DNA of 16,751 nt from JBICIG01 sp043101605. Its GTDB lineage: Bacteria > Planctomycetota > Phycisphaerae > Phycisphaerales > UBA1924. Below the pieces are notes generated by a model, which saw nothing but the letters and a program-made list of their open reading frames with translations, searched no databases and was not told the origin of the DNA. Of the stretch, positions 6,407 to 14,117 are shown piece after piece. A program made the translations under genes and the position numbers. The stretch's first letter is position 1, and each line of letters starts with the position of its first letter. The stretch spans positions 1 to 16,751 of the forward strand of contig JBICIG010000077.1 in assembly GCA_043101605.1 (NCBI GenBank). The letters run 5' to 3'.

Positions 6407-7267
6407 CTACTTCTCGGCGGTGAGGTAACAGATGAAGCCGGCATCTGCCTCGCCTTCGGTGGCGGGCTCGAAGACGCCGTTGCCCTCGCCGTCGCCGTCA
6501 TCGCCCTCCCAGTAGACGGTGACATTGCGGAAGCCGGCTTCGCTGAGGAGTTCCTGGATCTCGGGGAGGGTCCAGAGGCGCCAGGTGTACTCGAACGCCT
6601 TCTTCATGCGGGTCTTGTCGGGGAACTTGAAGTGGATGTAGCAGGTGAACTGCCCGTTGATGGGGTTGTACTTGTGCTGGTCCCAGATGTAGGTGAAGCC
6701 GGCGTCGATGTCGCGCTGCTCGGTCATCTCGCGCATCGACTCGTACCCGCCGAAGTGGTCGAGGAAGAAGACGCCGTCGGGCGCGAGCGACTTGCGGACG
6801 CTCTTGAAGTACGCGAGCAGTTCGGGGCGGGTCATGAAGAGCCAGTAGCTGAAGTTCATGGCGAGGACGCAATCGACGCCCGAACCTTCGCGGCCCGGGG
6901 TGCGGACATCGCGCTGGAGGAGCGTCACGCGGCGGCGCTGCGACGGGGTGAGCGGAGCGATGTTGTGCTCGCGCCCCCAGCCGAGCGGATCCGGGTCGAT
7001 ATCGAGCCCGATGGCGGTGTTGTCCGGGCGGCGGCGGACCCACTCGCAGGAGGTGTTGCCCGTGCCGCAGAAGTCCTCGCGGAGCGAGCGGGCCCTGCGG
7101 CCGCGGATGATCTTGAACCGCTCGTCGACGAAGTCGATCTCGGCCTCGACATTCTGGACGGCGAGCTGGTAGAGCTCGTGGCGGTCGGCGGTGGCGGCGG
7201 TGAACCGCGGGGCCTTGGTCTTCTTGTTGGGCCGCTTCTTGGCGGCACGCTTGGTCTGGGTCGGCAT
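6407..7267 (-). CDS. Class I SAM-dependent methyltransferase, substrate unknown
   Basis: A 286-residue protein from ATG 7265-7267. After a Lys/Arg-rich N-terminal tail (1-21) it has 'DRHELYQLAVQNVEAEIDFV' (28-47), motif I 'DFCGTGNTSCEWV' (65-77), the acidic strand-2 end 'AIGLDIDPDPLGWGRE' (85-100), 'LLQRDVRTP' (116-124) and motif IV-like 'VDCVLAMNFSYWLF' (131-144). These are the order and spacing of a Rossmann-fold class I methyltransferase. The C-terminal part has an acidic Gly/Asp-rich loop (255-275). I cannot assign a substrate. Its position just upstream of the polyprenyl synthase raises the idea of a quinone-type methylation, but the sequence does not look like UbiE/MenG or UbiG. It diverges from ugd across a 95 bp gap. 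Confidence 0.88.
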   Translation of the reverse strand: MPTQTKRAAKKRPNKKTKAPRFTAATADRHELYQLAVQNVEAEIDFVDERFKIIRGRRARSLREDFCGTGNTSCEWVRRRPDNTAIGLDIDPDPLGWGREHNIAPLTPSQRRRVTLLQRDVRTPGREGSGVDCVLAMNFSYWLFMTRPELLAYFKSVRKSLAPDGVFFLDHFGGYESMREMTEQRDIDAGFTYIWDQHKYNPINGQFTCYIHFKFPDKTRMKKAFEYTWRLWTLPEIQELLSEAGFRNVTVYWEGDDGDGEGNGVFEPATEGEADAGFICYLTAEK

Positions 7268-7313
7268 GGGGCGGAGTGTAGAGAGAGGATGCCGGGCGTG
7301 CGCGCCCGAACCC

Positions 7314-7319
7314 TATACT
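7314..7319 (+). promoter_or_regulatory. Possible -10 element upstream of ugd
   Basis: TATACT lies 44 bases before the ugd start codon. The same hexamer precedes the amidase gene (15466-15471). No convincing TTGACA-like -35 stands 16-18 bases upstream, so the call rests on the hexamer and its position in a divergent gap. Confidence 0.35.
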
Positions 7320-7362
7320 GAGCCCACGCCGGAGGATCCGGGGTCATGGGAGGACCGGAACG

Positions 7363-8712
7363 ATGCGCCTGTCGATGGTGGGAACCGGGTATGTGGGGCT
7401 GGTGACGGGCGTGTGCCTGGCGAACACCGGCAACGATGTCGTGTGCCTCGATGTGGATGAGGCGAAGGTCCGAACGCTCCGCGCCGGGCGGAGTCCCATC
7501 TACGAGCCCGGGCTGAACGAGTTGCTCGAGCGGAACATTGCGGCGGGGCGTCTGCGGTTCACGACCGACGCGGGCGAGGCGCACCGGGACGCCGAGATGA
7601 TCTTCATCTGCGTCGGCACGCCCTCGGACGAGAAGGGGCACACGGACCTCAAGTACATCCACGCGGCGGCGGACGCGATCGCGGAGGTGTTGCTCGAACT
7701 GGGGCCCGACCAGCCGCCCAAGACGATCGTGGTCAAGTCGACGGTTCCCGTCGGCACCACGCTGGCGGTGCGCGAGCGGATCCGCGAGCGCGTCGGGCCC
7801 GGCATCCCGTTCGGGATGGGCAACAACCCGGAGTTCCTGAAGGAAGGCGACGCGATCCGGGACTTTGTCAAGCCCGATCGCGTGGTCTGCGGCGGAGACT
7901 CCGAGCGGGTGGGCGAGCAGTTCCGTCGGCTGTACGACCCGTTCGTGCGCAACGGGCACCCGATCTTCGTGATGGACATTCTGTCGAGCGAGATGGTCAA
8001 GTACGCGTCGAACAACTTTCTCGCGACAAAGATCAGCTTCATCAACGAGATGGCGAACCTGTGCGAGGCGTACGGGGCGGACATCAACCGCGTCCGCGCG
8101 GGCATGTGCTCCGATTCGCGGATCGGGTATCAGTTTCTCTACCCCGGGCTGGGCTACGGCGGCTCGTGCTTCCCCAAGGACACCCAGGCGTGCATCATGA
8201 TGGGCGAGAAGTCGGGCACCCCGGCCGTGCTGAGCCGGGCGGTGCACGATGTCAACCAGCGCCAGCGCGACCTGTTCTTTGCCAAGATCCTCAGGCACTA
8301 CGAGCAGCAGGGCGGCGGGCTGACGGGCAAGAGGCTCGCGTTCTGGGGGCTCGCGTTCAAGCCCCGGACCGATGACATCCGCGAGGCACCGGCGCTCACG
8401 CTGATCCGCCGGGCGCTGGGCTACGGCGTCGAGTGCGTGGGGTTCGATCCGGTCGCGGCCGAGAACGCGGGACGGGAGATCGGCCCGGCGCTCACGCTCG
8501 CCGACGACATGTACGAGGCGGCGAAGGACGCCGACGGCGTGGTCGTCTCGACCGACTGGGACGAGTTCAAGAGCCCGGACTTCGACAGGCTTCGCGGGCT
8601 GCTCCGGCACGCGGCGATCTTCGACGGGCGGAACCTGTACGAGCCGGGCGACATGGCCAAACTCGGGTTCTTCCATCACTCGGTCGGGCGGGCGAGCGCG
8701 GAGCCGAGGTGA
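7363..8712 (+). CDS. ugd: UDP-glucose 6-dehydrogenase
   Basis: A 449-residue cytoplasmic enzyme that oxidises UDP-glucose to UDP-glucuronate using two NAD+, supplying uronic acid for surface polysaccharides. The NAD-binding Rossmann motif 'GTGYVG' is at 7-12 with acidic Asp30/Asp32 at the end of strand 2. Other hallmarks are 'YEPGLNELL' (47-55), 'FICVGTPS' (81-88), 'VKSTVPVGTT' (124-133), 'NPEFLKEGDAIRDF' (155-168), 'SSEMVKYASNNFLATKISF.NE' (208-229; Lys213, Asn217), and 'PGLGYGGSCFPKDT' (261-274) with catalytic Cys269 and Asp273. ATG 7363 is preceded by GGGAGGA about 7 bases upstream. Its stop codon overlaps the GTG start of the DNA methyltransferase. It leads a four-gene plus-strand run. 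Confidence 0.97.
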   Translation: MRLSMVGTGYVGLVTGVCLANTGNDVVCLDVDEAKVRTLRAGRSPIYEPGLNELLERNIAAGRLRFTTDAGEAHRDAEMIFICVGTPSDEKGHTDLKYIHAAADAIAEVLLELGPDQPPKTIVVKSTVPVGTTLAVRERIRERVGPGIPFGMGNNPEFLKEGDAIRDFVKPDRVVCGGDSERVGEQFRRLYDPFVRNGHPIFVMDILSSEMVKYASNNFLATKISFINEMANLCEAYGADINRVRAGMCSDSRIGYQFLYPGLGYGGSCFPKDTQACIMMGEKSGTPAVLSRAVHDVNQRQRDLFFAKILRHYEQQGGGLTGKRLAFWGLAFKPRTDDIREAPALTLIRRALGYGVECVGFDPVAAENAGREIGPALTLADDMYEAAKDADGVVVSTDWDEFKSPDFDRLRGLLRHAAIFDGRNLYEPGDMAKLGFFHHSVGRASAEPR

Positions 8713-9524
8713 GTGGATTGGGTGCTCGCTGCGAGCAATCCGACTGGCTCGACCTGGCGCGTCGGATGGGCCCGGCGAGCGTCGACCTCCTCTACGCCGA
8801 CCCGCCATTCAACACCGGGCAGCGGCAAACCGGCTCGGGAGGCGACTACGCCGACACCTGGCCCTCGACCGACGCCTGGCTCGCGTGGCTCCGCGAGCGG
8901 CTGGAAGCGACGCTCCCGGCGATCAAGCCGACCGGCTCGATCCTGCTGCATGTCGACTGGCGGACGAGCCACCACGCGCGGCTGCTCCTCGACGATCTCC
9001 TCGGACCCGACCGCTTCGTCAACCACCTCGTCTGGCAGTACGGGCTCGGCGGCAGTTCGCCCCGGCGCTTCGCCCGCAAGCACGACGACATCCTGTTCTA
9101 CGCGATCGATCCGGAGCGGTACTGGTTCGACCCGCCCCGCATCCCGGCGACGAGCCGGCGGCTGCGGGGGGAGTCCAAGAAGGCAACCGATGTGCTGGAC
9201 ATCCCCGCGATCAACAACATGGCCCGGGAGCGGACGGGATACCCGACCCAGAAGCCGCTGGCCCTGCTTGATGTGCTGATCCGGGCGTGTTGCCCGCCGG
9301 CCGAACCGGGCACGCGGGGCGAGGTCGCCGGGGGGCTGGTGCTCGACCCGTGCTGCGGGAGCGGGACGACGCTGGTGGCGGCCGTTGTGGCGGGTCGGCG
9401 GGCGATCGGGTGCGACCTCAACCCCGATGCGGTGCGGATCACGCATGAGAGGCTGGCGGGCCTCGGAGAGCTGGCCGAAGCCGGCTCCGGCGATGCCGGG
9501 CCCGATCCCGAATCCCTACACTGA
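8709..9524 (+). CDS. Beta-type DNA methyltransferase (N6-adenine or N4-cytosine), no restriction partner
   Basis: A 271-residue protein from GTG 8709, which overlaps the ugd stop (GTGA), implying translational coupling. Catalytic motif IV 'YADPPFNTG' (29-37) is near the N-terminus, and the SAM-binding region comes last: 'GYPTQKPLALLDVLIRACCP' (177-196) then 'LDPCCGSGTTLVAAVVAGR' (212-230) and 'AIGCDLNPDA' (232-241). That order (IV, then X/I) defines the beta class of amino-methyltransferases. The sequence between the motifs (about 50-175), which would recognise DNA, is short. DPPF where DPPY is more common still fits the class. It transfers methyl from SAM to a base in a specific DNA site; which base and site cannot be told. 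There is no endonuclease gene nearby, so it is an orphan, perhaps epigenetic. The frame extends far upstream inside ugd, but family similarity begins after 8709. Confidence 0.9.
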   Translation: MSGLGARCEQSDWLDLARRMGPASVDLLYADPPFNTGQRQTGSGGDYADTWPSTDAWLAWLRERLEATLPAIKPTGSILLHVDWRTSHHARLLLDDLLGPDRFVNHLVWQYGLGGSSPRRFARKHDDILFYAIDPERYWFDPPRIPATSRRLRGESKKATDVLDIPAINNMARERTGYPTQKPLALLDVLIRACCPPAEPGTRGEVAGGLVLDPCCGSGTTLVAAVVAGRRAIGCDLNPDAVRITHERLAGLGELAEAGSGDAGPDPESLH

Positions 9525-9530
9525 CGCGCC

Positions 9531-10028
9531 ATGCACGAACGCCTCTTCAAGCTCTACCAGAACAAGAAGATCATCAACATCAATGTCAACATCATCGCGG
9601 CCGGTCTGCTCGCGATCGCGGTCGCGAAACTGCCGGTGTACTGGGTGACGACCTGGATCGGCGACGGGCCGAAGTGGCTCAAGGTCGTCTGCGCGATGGC
9701 GATCGACGGGGCGGCGGACATCCTGATCTACTTCCTGCTGCACTGGTTCGCGAATCACTGGACGCCGCCGTGGGTCAAGACCCCCGATCCCAGCGACGAC
9801 CCCATCGTGGATCCGGCCTCGTTCTGGAAGGAAGCGTCGCTGGTGCAGGTCGAACGGTACCTGCTCAGCCCCGTTTTCTATCTGATCGCCGGGGGCGGGA
9901 TGTTGGCGCTGATGAAGTTCGGCGATGTCGCCGACAGTTGGGCGTTCGTGTTCGCGTTCACCGCCGCGATTCTCGTGACGCGGATCGTGCACACGCTCTG
10001 GGGCCTGAAGACGGGGCGGTTCAAGTGA
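9531..10028 (+). CDS. Small four-helix membrane protein, function unknown
   Basis: A 165-residue protein beginning 6 bases after the DNA methyltransferase stop. Hydrophobic segments at about 20-43, 50-75, 108-130 and 135-155 suggest four transmembrane helices. Between helices 2 and 3 lies a hydrophilic loop, 'TPDPSDDPIVDPASFWKEAS' (84-103). The N-terminus is basic (MHERLFKLYQNKK), and helix 2 carries buried polar residues (Asp59, Asp63, His71). There is no signal peptide, lipobox or enzyme motif, and I do not recognise the family. The small gaps on either side point to co-expression with ugd and asnB. A TACACT hexamer overlaps the end of the preceding gene just upstream and could be an internal -10. 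Confidence 0.8.
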   Translation: MHERLFKLYQNKKIININVNIIAAGLLAIAVAKLPVYWVTTWIGDGPKWLKVVCAMAIDGAADILIYFLLHWFANHWTPPWVKTPDPSDDPIVDPASFWKEASLVQVERYLLSPVFYLIAGGGMLALMKFGDVADSWAFVFAFTAAILVTRIVHTLWGLKTGRFK

Positions 10029-10066
10029 GCCGCGCGGCGACCGGCATCTAGGGGAACGAGGGCGGC

Positions 10067-12106
10067 ATGTGCGGCATCGCGGGCATCGTGCGCACCTACG
10101 CCCCGGGAGATCCGGCCCCCCACCCTCTCGAATCGATCCCCGAGCACTGGCTCGATGTTCTCGACGAGTCCATCAAGCACCGGGGCCCGGACGGGCAGGG
10201 ACGCTTCCGCGACCGAGCCCTGCGCGACGATGGCTCGACGGTCGATATCGCGCTGGTCCACCGACGCCTGAGCATCATCGACCACGCCGACGGGCACCAG
10301 CCGATGGTCCACGACGGCGAGCGGCTGCGGCCCGACCTGACCTACCAGCCGGGCGAAGAGCCGAAACTTGCGCACGAATTGGCCCCGGGCGTGCCGATCG
10401 TCGCGGTGGTGTTCAACGGGTGCATCTACAACCACCGCGAACTGCGGGCGAAACTCGAAGCCGCGGGACACCGGTTCGGGACGGATCACTCGGACACCGA
10501 GGTGCTGGTGCACGGATGGCGGGCATGGGAGCTGCGCCAGATCGAGAAACTCGACGGCATGTACGCCGTGATCACATGGGACCGCGCATCCGGGCAACTC
10601 GCGTGGGGGCGGGATCTTGCCGGCGAGAAGCCGCTCTATCAGAGCCGGGGTGCGGACGGCACGCGGATCTTCGCGTCGTGCATGCCCGGGCTCGCCGAAC
10701 TCGGACCGGCCACGGTCCACCTCCCCGGCATCGAAGGATGGATCCACTTCGGTGCGGCGCTCCTATCGCCGACGCCGGCGTTCGGCGTCCGTCCGCTGCA
10801 ATGGTCGATCTGGCCGGAATCGCCACGACGAGGGGCCGAGCCTGCGGATGCGGCATTCGATGGGTCAGCCATGCGGTCGGTCGGGCTCCGCCATCTCCCG
10901 CCCGATCGGAGTCAGCCCGGAGGGCGCGATCTTCGCTCTGCCGACGACGCGCACCGGCTGATCGAGACAGCCGTCGGCTCGCGGCTCGACGCCGATGTCC
11001 CGCTCGGCGTGTTTCTGTCGGGCGGGATCGACTCCGCGCTGATCGCCTCGATCGTCCACAAGCAACGCCCCGATGCCAAGGCCTTCACGGTTCGCATGCC
11101 CGATCGGCGGTTCGATGAGTCGGAAGCCGCCGCCGAGACCGCCCGACACCTCGGGATCGAGCACCACATCCTCGACTGTGATCCACAGCCCGCCGAGGAC
11201 CTCGTGCGTGTCATCGAGCAGCTCGGGCTTCCCTTCGGCGACAGCTCGCTCCTGCCGACATCCTGGGTGTGCCGGGCTGCACGCGAGCAGGTCAAGGTGG
11301 CTCTCAGCGGCGACGGCGGCGATGAACTCTTCGGCGGCTACCGCCGGCACGCGATCACCCCGGTGCTCAATCGCTGGCGGCACCTCCTCCGGCTCATCCC
11401 GACCATGTTGCTGGACCGCCGAGACCCCGCGAGCCGACCGACCGCTCTCGCCCGGCTTGCGACCGCCGCCCGCTACGGCGGATACCACGAGCTGATCGCG
11501 ATCTTCCCCACGCCCGACATTCGAGCACTTCTCCCGAGCATCGATGGCGAACGAACCGGATCGGGCCGCTTTGACCGGATCGACGACCCGCTGCGACACG
11601 ACTTCGAGCATTACCTGCCCGAGGACCTGCTCCGCAAGACCGACACCGCGTCAATGGCGGTCGGGCTCGAGGTGCGGTCACCGTTTCTTGCCGGGGAGCT
11701 CGTCGATGCCGCGCTGCGCACGCCGCTCGATCTGCTCATGCCGGGCGGCCAGCGCAAAGGCCTCCTCAAACAAGTCGCCCGCAAGCACCTCCCCGACCAC
11801 ATCGTCGACCGCCCCAAGCGGGGCTTTGCCATCCCCATCGGCGAGTGGTTCCGCACCGACTTCGGCGGCATGCGCCAACTCCTCCATGACCATCTCGGAT
11901 CAACCGATCCCTTTCCCGGGCTCGCCGAGGCGGGCGTGAACATCGACATGAACTTCGTCCGGAAGATGCTCCGCGAGCACGACGCGGCCGGGGAGAAGTC
12001 GATCAATCCATGGCATGGTCGCGACCACTCGCAGCGGCTCTACATGCTGCTCGTCCTCTCGATCTGGGCGAAGTGGCTCGAAGGCGTGCGGCGGGGACAC
12101 GCCTGA
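10067..12106 (+). CDS. asnB: Asparagine synthase, glutamine-hydrolysing
   Basis: A 679-residue two-domain enzyme, slightly longer than typical. The N-terminal Ntn glutaminase has the nucleophile Cys2 ('MCGIAGIV'), 'HRGPDGQG' (38-45), 'HRRLSIID' (65-72) with the glutamine-contacting Arg, and 'SDTEVLVHGW' (142-151). The C-terminal ATP-pyrophosphatase domain has the PP-loop 'SGGIDSA' (318-324), 'LGLPFGDSSLLPTSWV' (386-401) and 'SGDGGDELFGGY' (414-425). The family reaction makes an amide (usually asparagine) from aspartate, glutamine and ATP; relatives in polysaccharide loci amidate sugars or peptides. In the glutamine pocket the expected NGE is NGC (117-119). About 50 residues (245-295) between the domains look like an extra linker. 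It lies 38 bp after the membrane protein, with GAACGAGGGCGG before ATG 10067. Confidence 0.93.
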   Translation: MCGIAGIVRTYAPGDPAPHPLESIPEHWLDVLDESIKHRGPDGQGRFRDRALRDDGSTVDIALVHRRLSIIDHADGHQPMVHDGERLRPDLTYQPGEEPKLAHELAPGVPIVAVVFNGCIYNHRELRAKLEAAGHRFGTDHSDTEVLVHGWRAWELRQIEKLDGMYAVITWDRASGQLAWGRDLAGEKPLYQSRGADGTRIFASCMPGLAELGPATVHLPGIEGWIHFGAALLSPTPAFGVRPLQWSIWPESPRRGAEPADAAFDGSAMRSVGLRHLPPDRSQPGGRDLRSADDAHRLIETAVGSRLDADVPLGVFLSGGIDSALIASIVHKQRPDAKAFTVRMPDRRFDESEAAAETARHLGIEHHILDCDPQPAEDLVRVIEQLGLPFGDSSLLPTSWVCRAAREQVKVALSGDGGDELFGGYRRHAITPVLNRWRHLLRLIPTMLLDRRDPASRPTALARLATAARYGGYHELIAIFPTPDIRALLPSIDGERTGSGRFDRIDDPLRHDFEHYLPEDLLRKTDTASMAVGLEVRSPFLAGELVDAALRTPLDLLMPGGQRKGLLKQVARKHLPDHIVDRPKRGFAIPIGEWFRTDFGGMRQLLHDHLGSTDPFPGLAEAGVNIDMNFVRKMLREHDAAGEKSINPWHGRDHSQRLYMLLVLSIWAKWLEGVRRGHA

Positions 12107-12139
12107 TTCAGCCTCTGAGAGTCGGGGGCCCCGCACTCG

Positions 12140-12242
12140 GGTGTCGCGGTCTGAGGAGTCCCCGCCGATGGCCACGATGATGACCCAACTCCGATTGAGA
12201 GTCCTCCGCTCGCGGCCTTCGCTCCGCTCAGACCGCGGCACC
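12140..12242 (+). repeat. Long inverted repeat downstream of asnB
   Basis: The 242 bp between asnB and mscS is structured. GGTGTCGCGGTCTGAG (12140-12155) pairs with CTCAGACCGCGGCACC (12227-12242) over 16 positions, with one T/G wobble that is tolerated in RNA. The enclosed segment is 71 bases. The right arm belongs to the dispersed hairpin repeat at 12212-12244, and the left arm is a partial inverted copy of it. TGAGAGTC also occurs twice here (near 12117 and 12197). The whole looks like a REP/BIME-type arrangement or a 3'-end structure of the asnB transcript. Confidence 0.5.
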
Positions 12243-12244
12243 GG
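12212..12244. repeat. Dispersed hairpin repeat, copy 2
   Basis: This 33-base element shares 28 positions with 1915-1947. The five differences include a coordinated pair: the arms here are GCGG and CCGC, against GTGG and CCAC upstream of tyrS. A central CCTTCGCTCC-GCTCAGA loop is otherwise conserved. Both copies are intergenic. Confidence 0.55.
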
Positions 12245-12286
12245 AACCAATCCCGATCACTCCGGGTGATTCGGCCCATATGAAGA

Positions 12287-12313
12287 AGGGCCGCTCGGCG
12301 TGCGAGCGGCCCC
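12287..12313 (-). terminator. Rho-independent terminator for the mscS unit
   Basis: GGGCCGCTCG (12288-12297) and CGAGCGGCCC (12303-12312) form a perfect ten-pair GC-rich stem with a five-base loop. Read on the minus strand it is followed by TTCTTCAT, a modest U-rich tail, 36 bases after the mscS stop. It stands between the convergent asnB and mscS units and could also stop asnB transcripts, although no T-run follows on that side. Confidence 0.75.
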
Positions 12314-12348
12314 TTGCAGAGAGAGCATGTCGGCGGAACGGTGCGAGA

Positions 12349-13284
12349 TCAGTCCGCGATCTTGTTGAGGTGCACATCCATCTGCGGGAACGGGATGCCG
12401 ATGCCCGCTTCATCAAGCGCGACCTTGATGTTGCGCGTCAGCCGTTCGCGCACGGCCCAGAAGTCACCGGTCTGCACCCAGACGCGGACGGCCCAGTCGA
12501 TGCTCGATCCGCCGAGTTCCTTGAGGTAGACCACCGGCTCCTCGTCGGGCAGGCGTCCCTCGACGGCCTTGGCGACCGCCATGAGCACCTCGCGCGTCTT
12601 GTCGAGGTCGGCGGCGTACTCGGTGCCGACATTGACATCGCACCGACGCTTGGGGTGGAAGGTCACATTCTCGATCGTGCTGCCGAAGATCGAGCCGTTG
12701 GGGACGATGATGCGCTTGTTGTCGGGCGTGTCGAGGTAGGTCGTGAACAGGTCGATGTCCTTGACCGTGCCGGCTTCACCGGCCACCTCGATGTAGTCGC
12801 CCACCTTGAAGGGGCGGAAGATCAGCAGCATCACGCCGGCGGCGAGGTTGCCCAGGCTCCCCTGGAACGCCAGGCCGATCGCCAGCGATGCGCCCGCGAT
12901 GACCGCGGCGAAACTCGTGGTCTCGACGCCGAACATCTCCAACGCCGCCAGCAGCGCGAAGATCAGGATCGCCCACTTGATCAGGTTCCCGAAGAAACGG
13001 GCGAGCGTCTCCTCGATCTTGGCGCGGCGAAGTGCGCCGGTCGCGACGCGCCGCAGCCAGCCCGCGACGATCCACGCGACCAGAAGCAGGACCAGGACCT
13101 TCACGACCGGGATCGCGTAGGTCTGGACGAGTTCCATGACGCGATCCGGATCGAGGTTGTCGAGAACGCCCCCGCCCGAAGCGTCGCCGCCCGAGCCCTC
13201 GCCCGCGGCGGCAGCGGTCGCGTCCGGCTCGCCCGGCGCGCCATCACCCGCGGGCTGGAGCCACCCCAGCAGTGTCATCAGCAC
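12349..13284 (-). CDS. Small-conductance mechanosensitive channel, MscS family
   Basis: A 311-residue inner-membrane channel of the basic MscS size that opens under membrane tension to release solutes during osmotic downshock. An Ala/Gly-rich N-terminal stretch (10-45) is followed by helices at about 57-77, 98-117 and the pore helix 122-155. The pore helix has the Ala/Gly-packed 'AGASLAIGLAFQGSLGNLAAG' (130-150, split as AGASLAIGLAF and QGSLGNLAAG) and 'IFRPFKVGDYIEVAGEAGTV' (155-174) leading into the beta domain. 'DTPDNKRIIVPNGSIFGSTI' (185-204) is the family signature, and a cytoplasmic alpha/beta domain ends 'GIPFPQMDVHL'. GTG 13284 is preferred because GGGGAGG lies 9 bases upstream; ATG 13278 is the alternative. 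The DUF481 gene ends 47 bp upstream on the same strand, suggesting an envelope/osmotic-stress unit. Confidence 0.93.
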   Translation of the reverse strand: MLMTLLGWLQPAGDGAPGEPDATAAAAGEGSGGDASGGGVLDNLDPDRVMELVQTYAIPVVKVLVLLLVAWIVAGWLRRVATGALRRAKIEETLARFFGNLIKWAILIFALLAALEMFGVETTSFAAVIAGASLAIGLAFQGSLGNLAAGVMLLIFRPFKVGDYIEVAGEAGTVKDIDLFTTYLDTPDNKRIIVPNGSIFGSTIENVTFHPKRRCDVNVGTEYAADLDKTREVLMAVAKAVEGRLPDEEPVVYLKELGGSSIDWAVRVWVQTGDFWAVRERLTRNIKVALDEAGIGIPFPQMDVHLNKIAD

Positions 13285-13298
13285 GATGTCGTACCTCC

Positions 13299-13314
13299 CC
13301 CGCGCAATCGCGGG
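13299..13314 (-). promoter_or_regulatory. Hairpin next to the mscS ribosome-binding site
   Basis: CCCGCG (13299-13304) and CGCGGG (13309-13314) form a six-pair stem with the tetraloop CAAT. On the minus strand its 3' arm runs directly into the GGAGG of the mscS ribosome site, so it could limit or modulate translation, or act as a weak processing site between the DUF481 gene and mscS. Confidence 0.3.
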
Positions 13315-13331
13315 TCAAGTGTGTGAACGGT

Positions 13332-14117
13332 TCAGAAGGACCAGACCAGGAGCAGAAAGTAGTCGAGATCGTTCCGCTTCTGCCCCGCGCCCGGCGTGGA
13401 GTCGTACCGGTCGGCAACGCCCAGTTTGAGGCTCAGGCCGTTGTCGGGGTCGATGAGGATCTCGTAGGCGGCGGTCCCGATGAATCGGAACTCGCCCACC
13501 TCGCTGAGGTCGGGGAACAGGTCCGCGGTGGCGGTGAAACGCTGGCGGTCGGTGAAGTTGTGGGTGAAGTCGCCGCCGATGACCGCTTCGGGGCGGATCG
13601 TGTTGTCCGACCCGCCGATCTCGCGCGAGGCGCCGATACCCAGTCGCCCGAGCAGGGTGGTCTTGTCGTTCTTGATGAACTCGTACCCGCCGCCGACTGC
13701 GCCGGTCAGGCGCATGTCCCAATCCTGGAACTCGTCGAACTCGAACGAACCGAGCGCCCAGAGGAACCAGGGCGAGTCGTTGATGATCCAGTCGTTGCGG
13801 AGGTTGGCGAAGACGCGGCTCTCGGTCTGGTCGCCGTCCTCGTTCGCGTAGGTGTAGATCGCGCTGGCCTTGGTGCGCATCGCGTCGGTCTCGCGGTCGC
13901 CCGAGATGCCCGCCCGGAAGTTGAAACGCTCGGTGTTGCCGGTCGAGCCGTTGAGCCCGGCCTCGATGCTGCCCTTCCACCCTTCGAGAAAGGACTTCGG
14001 CTGAGCCTCTTCGACCGCGACGCCGGCCGCGTCTTCCTGGGCGACCGCCCCGGACGCGGCCGACAACACGACACCCGCGGCGACCGTCGTCACCGCCCGC
14101 CATCCCTTGCTTTGCAT
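13332..14117 (-). CDS. DUF481 / YdiY-like outer-membrane beta-barrel protein (copy B)
   Basis: A 261-residue protein from ATG 14115-14117, supported by AGGAGAA 7 bases upstream. The frame continues upstream without family similarity. A signal peptide (1-26) ends AVA|Q. After a short acidic linker, 'GWKGSIEAGLNGSTGNTERF' (46-65) begins a run of alternating amphipathic strands with many Tyr/Phe/Trp ('YTYANEDGDQTESRVFANLR', 'WFLWALGSFEFDEFQDWDMR', 'VGGGYEFIKNDKTTLLGRLG') and ends with an aromatic C-terminus, LVWSF. This is the pattern of the DUF481 family, which includes E. coli YdiY, described as acid- or salt-induced; molecular function is not established. It is a tandem paralogue of the upstream gene, whose barrel matches from the first strand to the end. 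Confidence 0.88.
   Translation of the reverse strand: MQSKGWRAVTTVAAGVVLSAASGAVAQEDAAGVAVEEAQPKSFLEGWKGSIEAGLNGSTGNTERFNFRAGISGDRETDAMRTKASAIYTYANEDGDQTESRVFANLRNDWIINDSPWFLWALGSFEFDEFQDWDMRLTGAVGGGYEFIKNDKTTLLGRLGIGASREIGGSDNTIRPEAVIGGDFTHNFTDRQRFTATADLFPDLSEVGEFRFIGTAAYEILIDPDNGLSLKLGVADRYDSTPGAGQKRNDLDYFLLLVWSF

Noticed and set aside
6925..8808. A 627-codon minus-strand open frame across ugd
   Set aside because: It is the antisense frame of ugd running into an alternative frame of the methyltransferase gene; there is no recognisable domain, and both real genes there have strong motifs.
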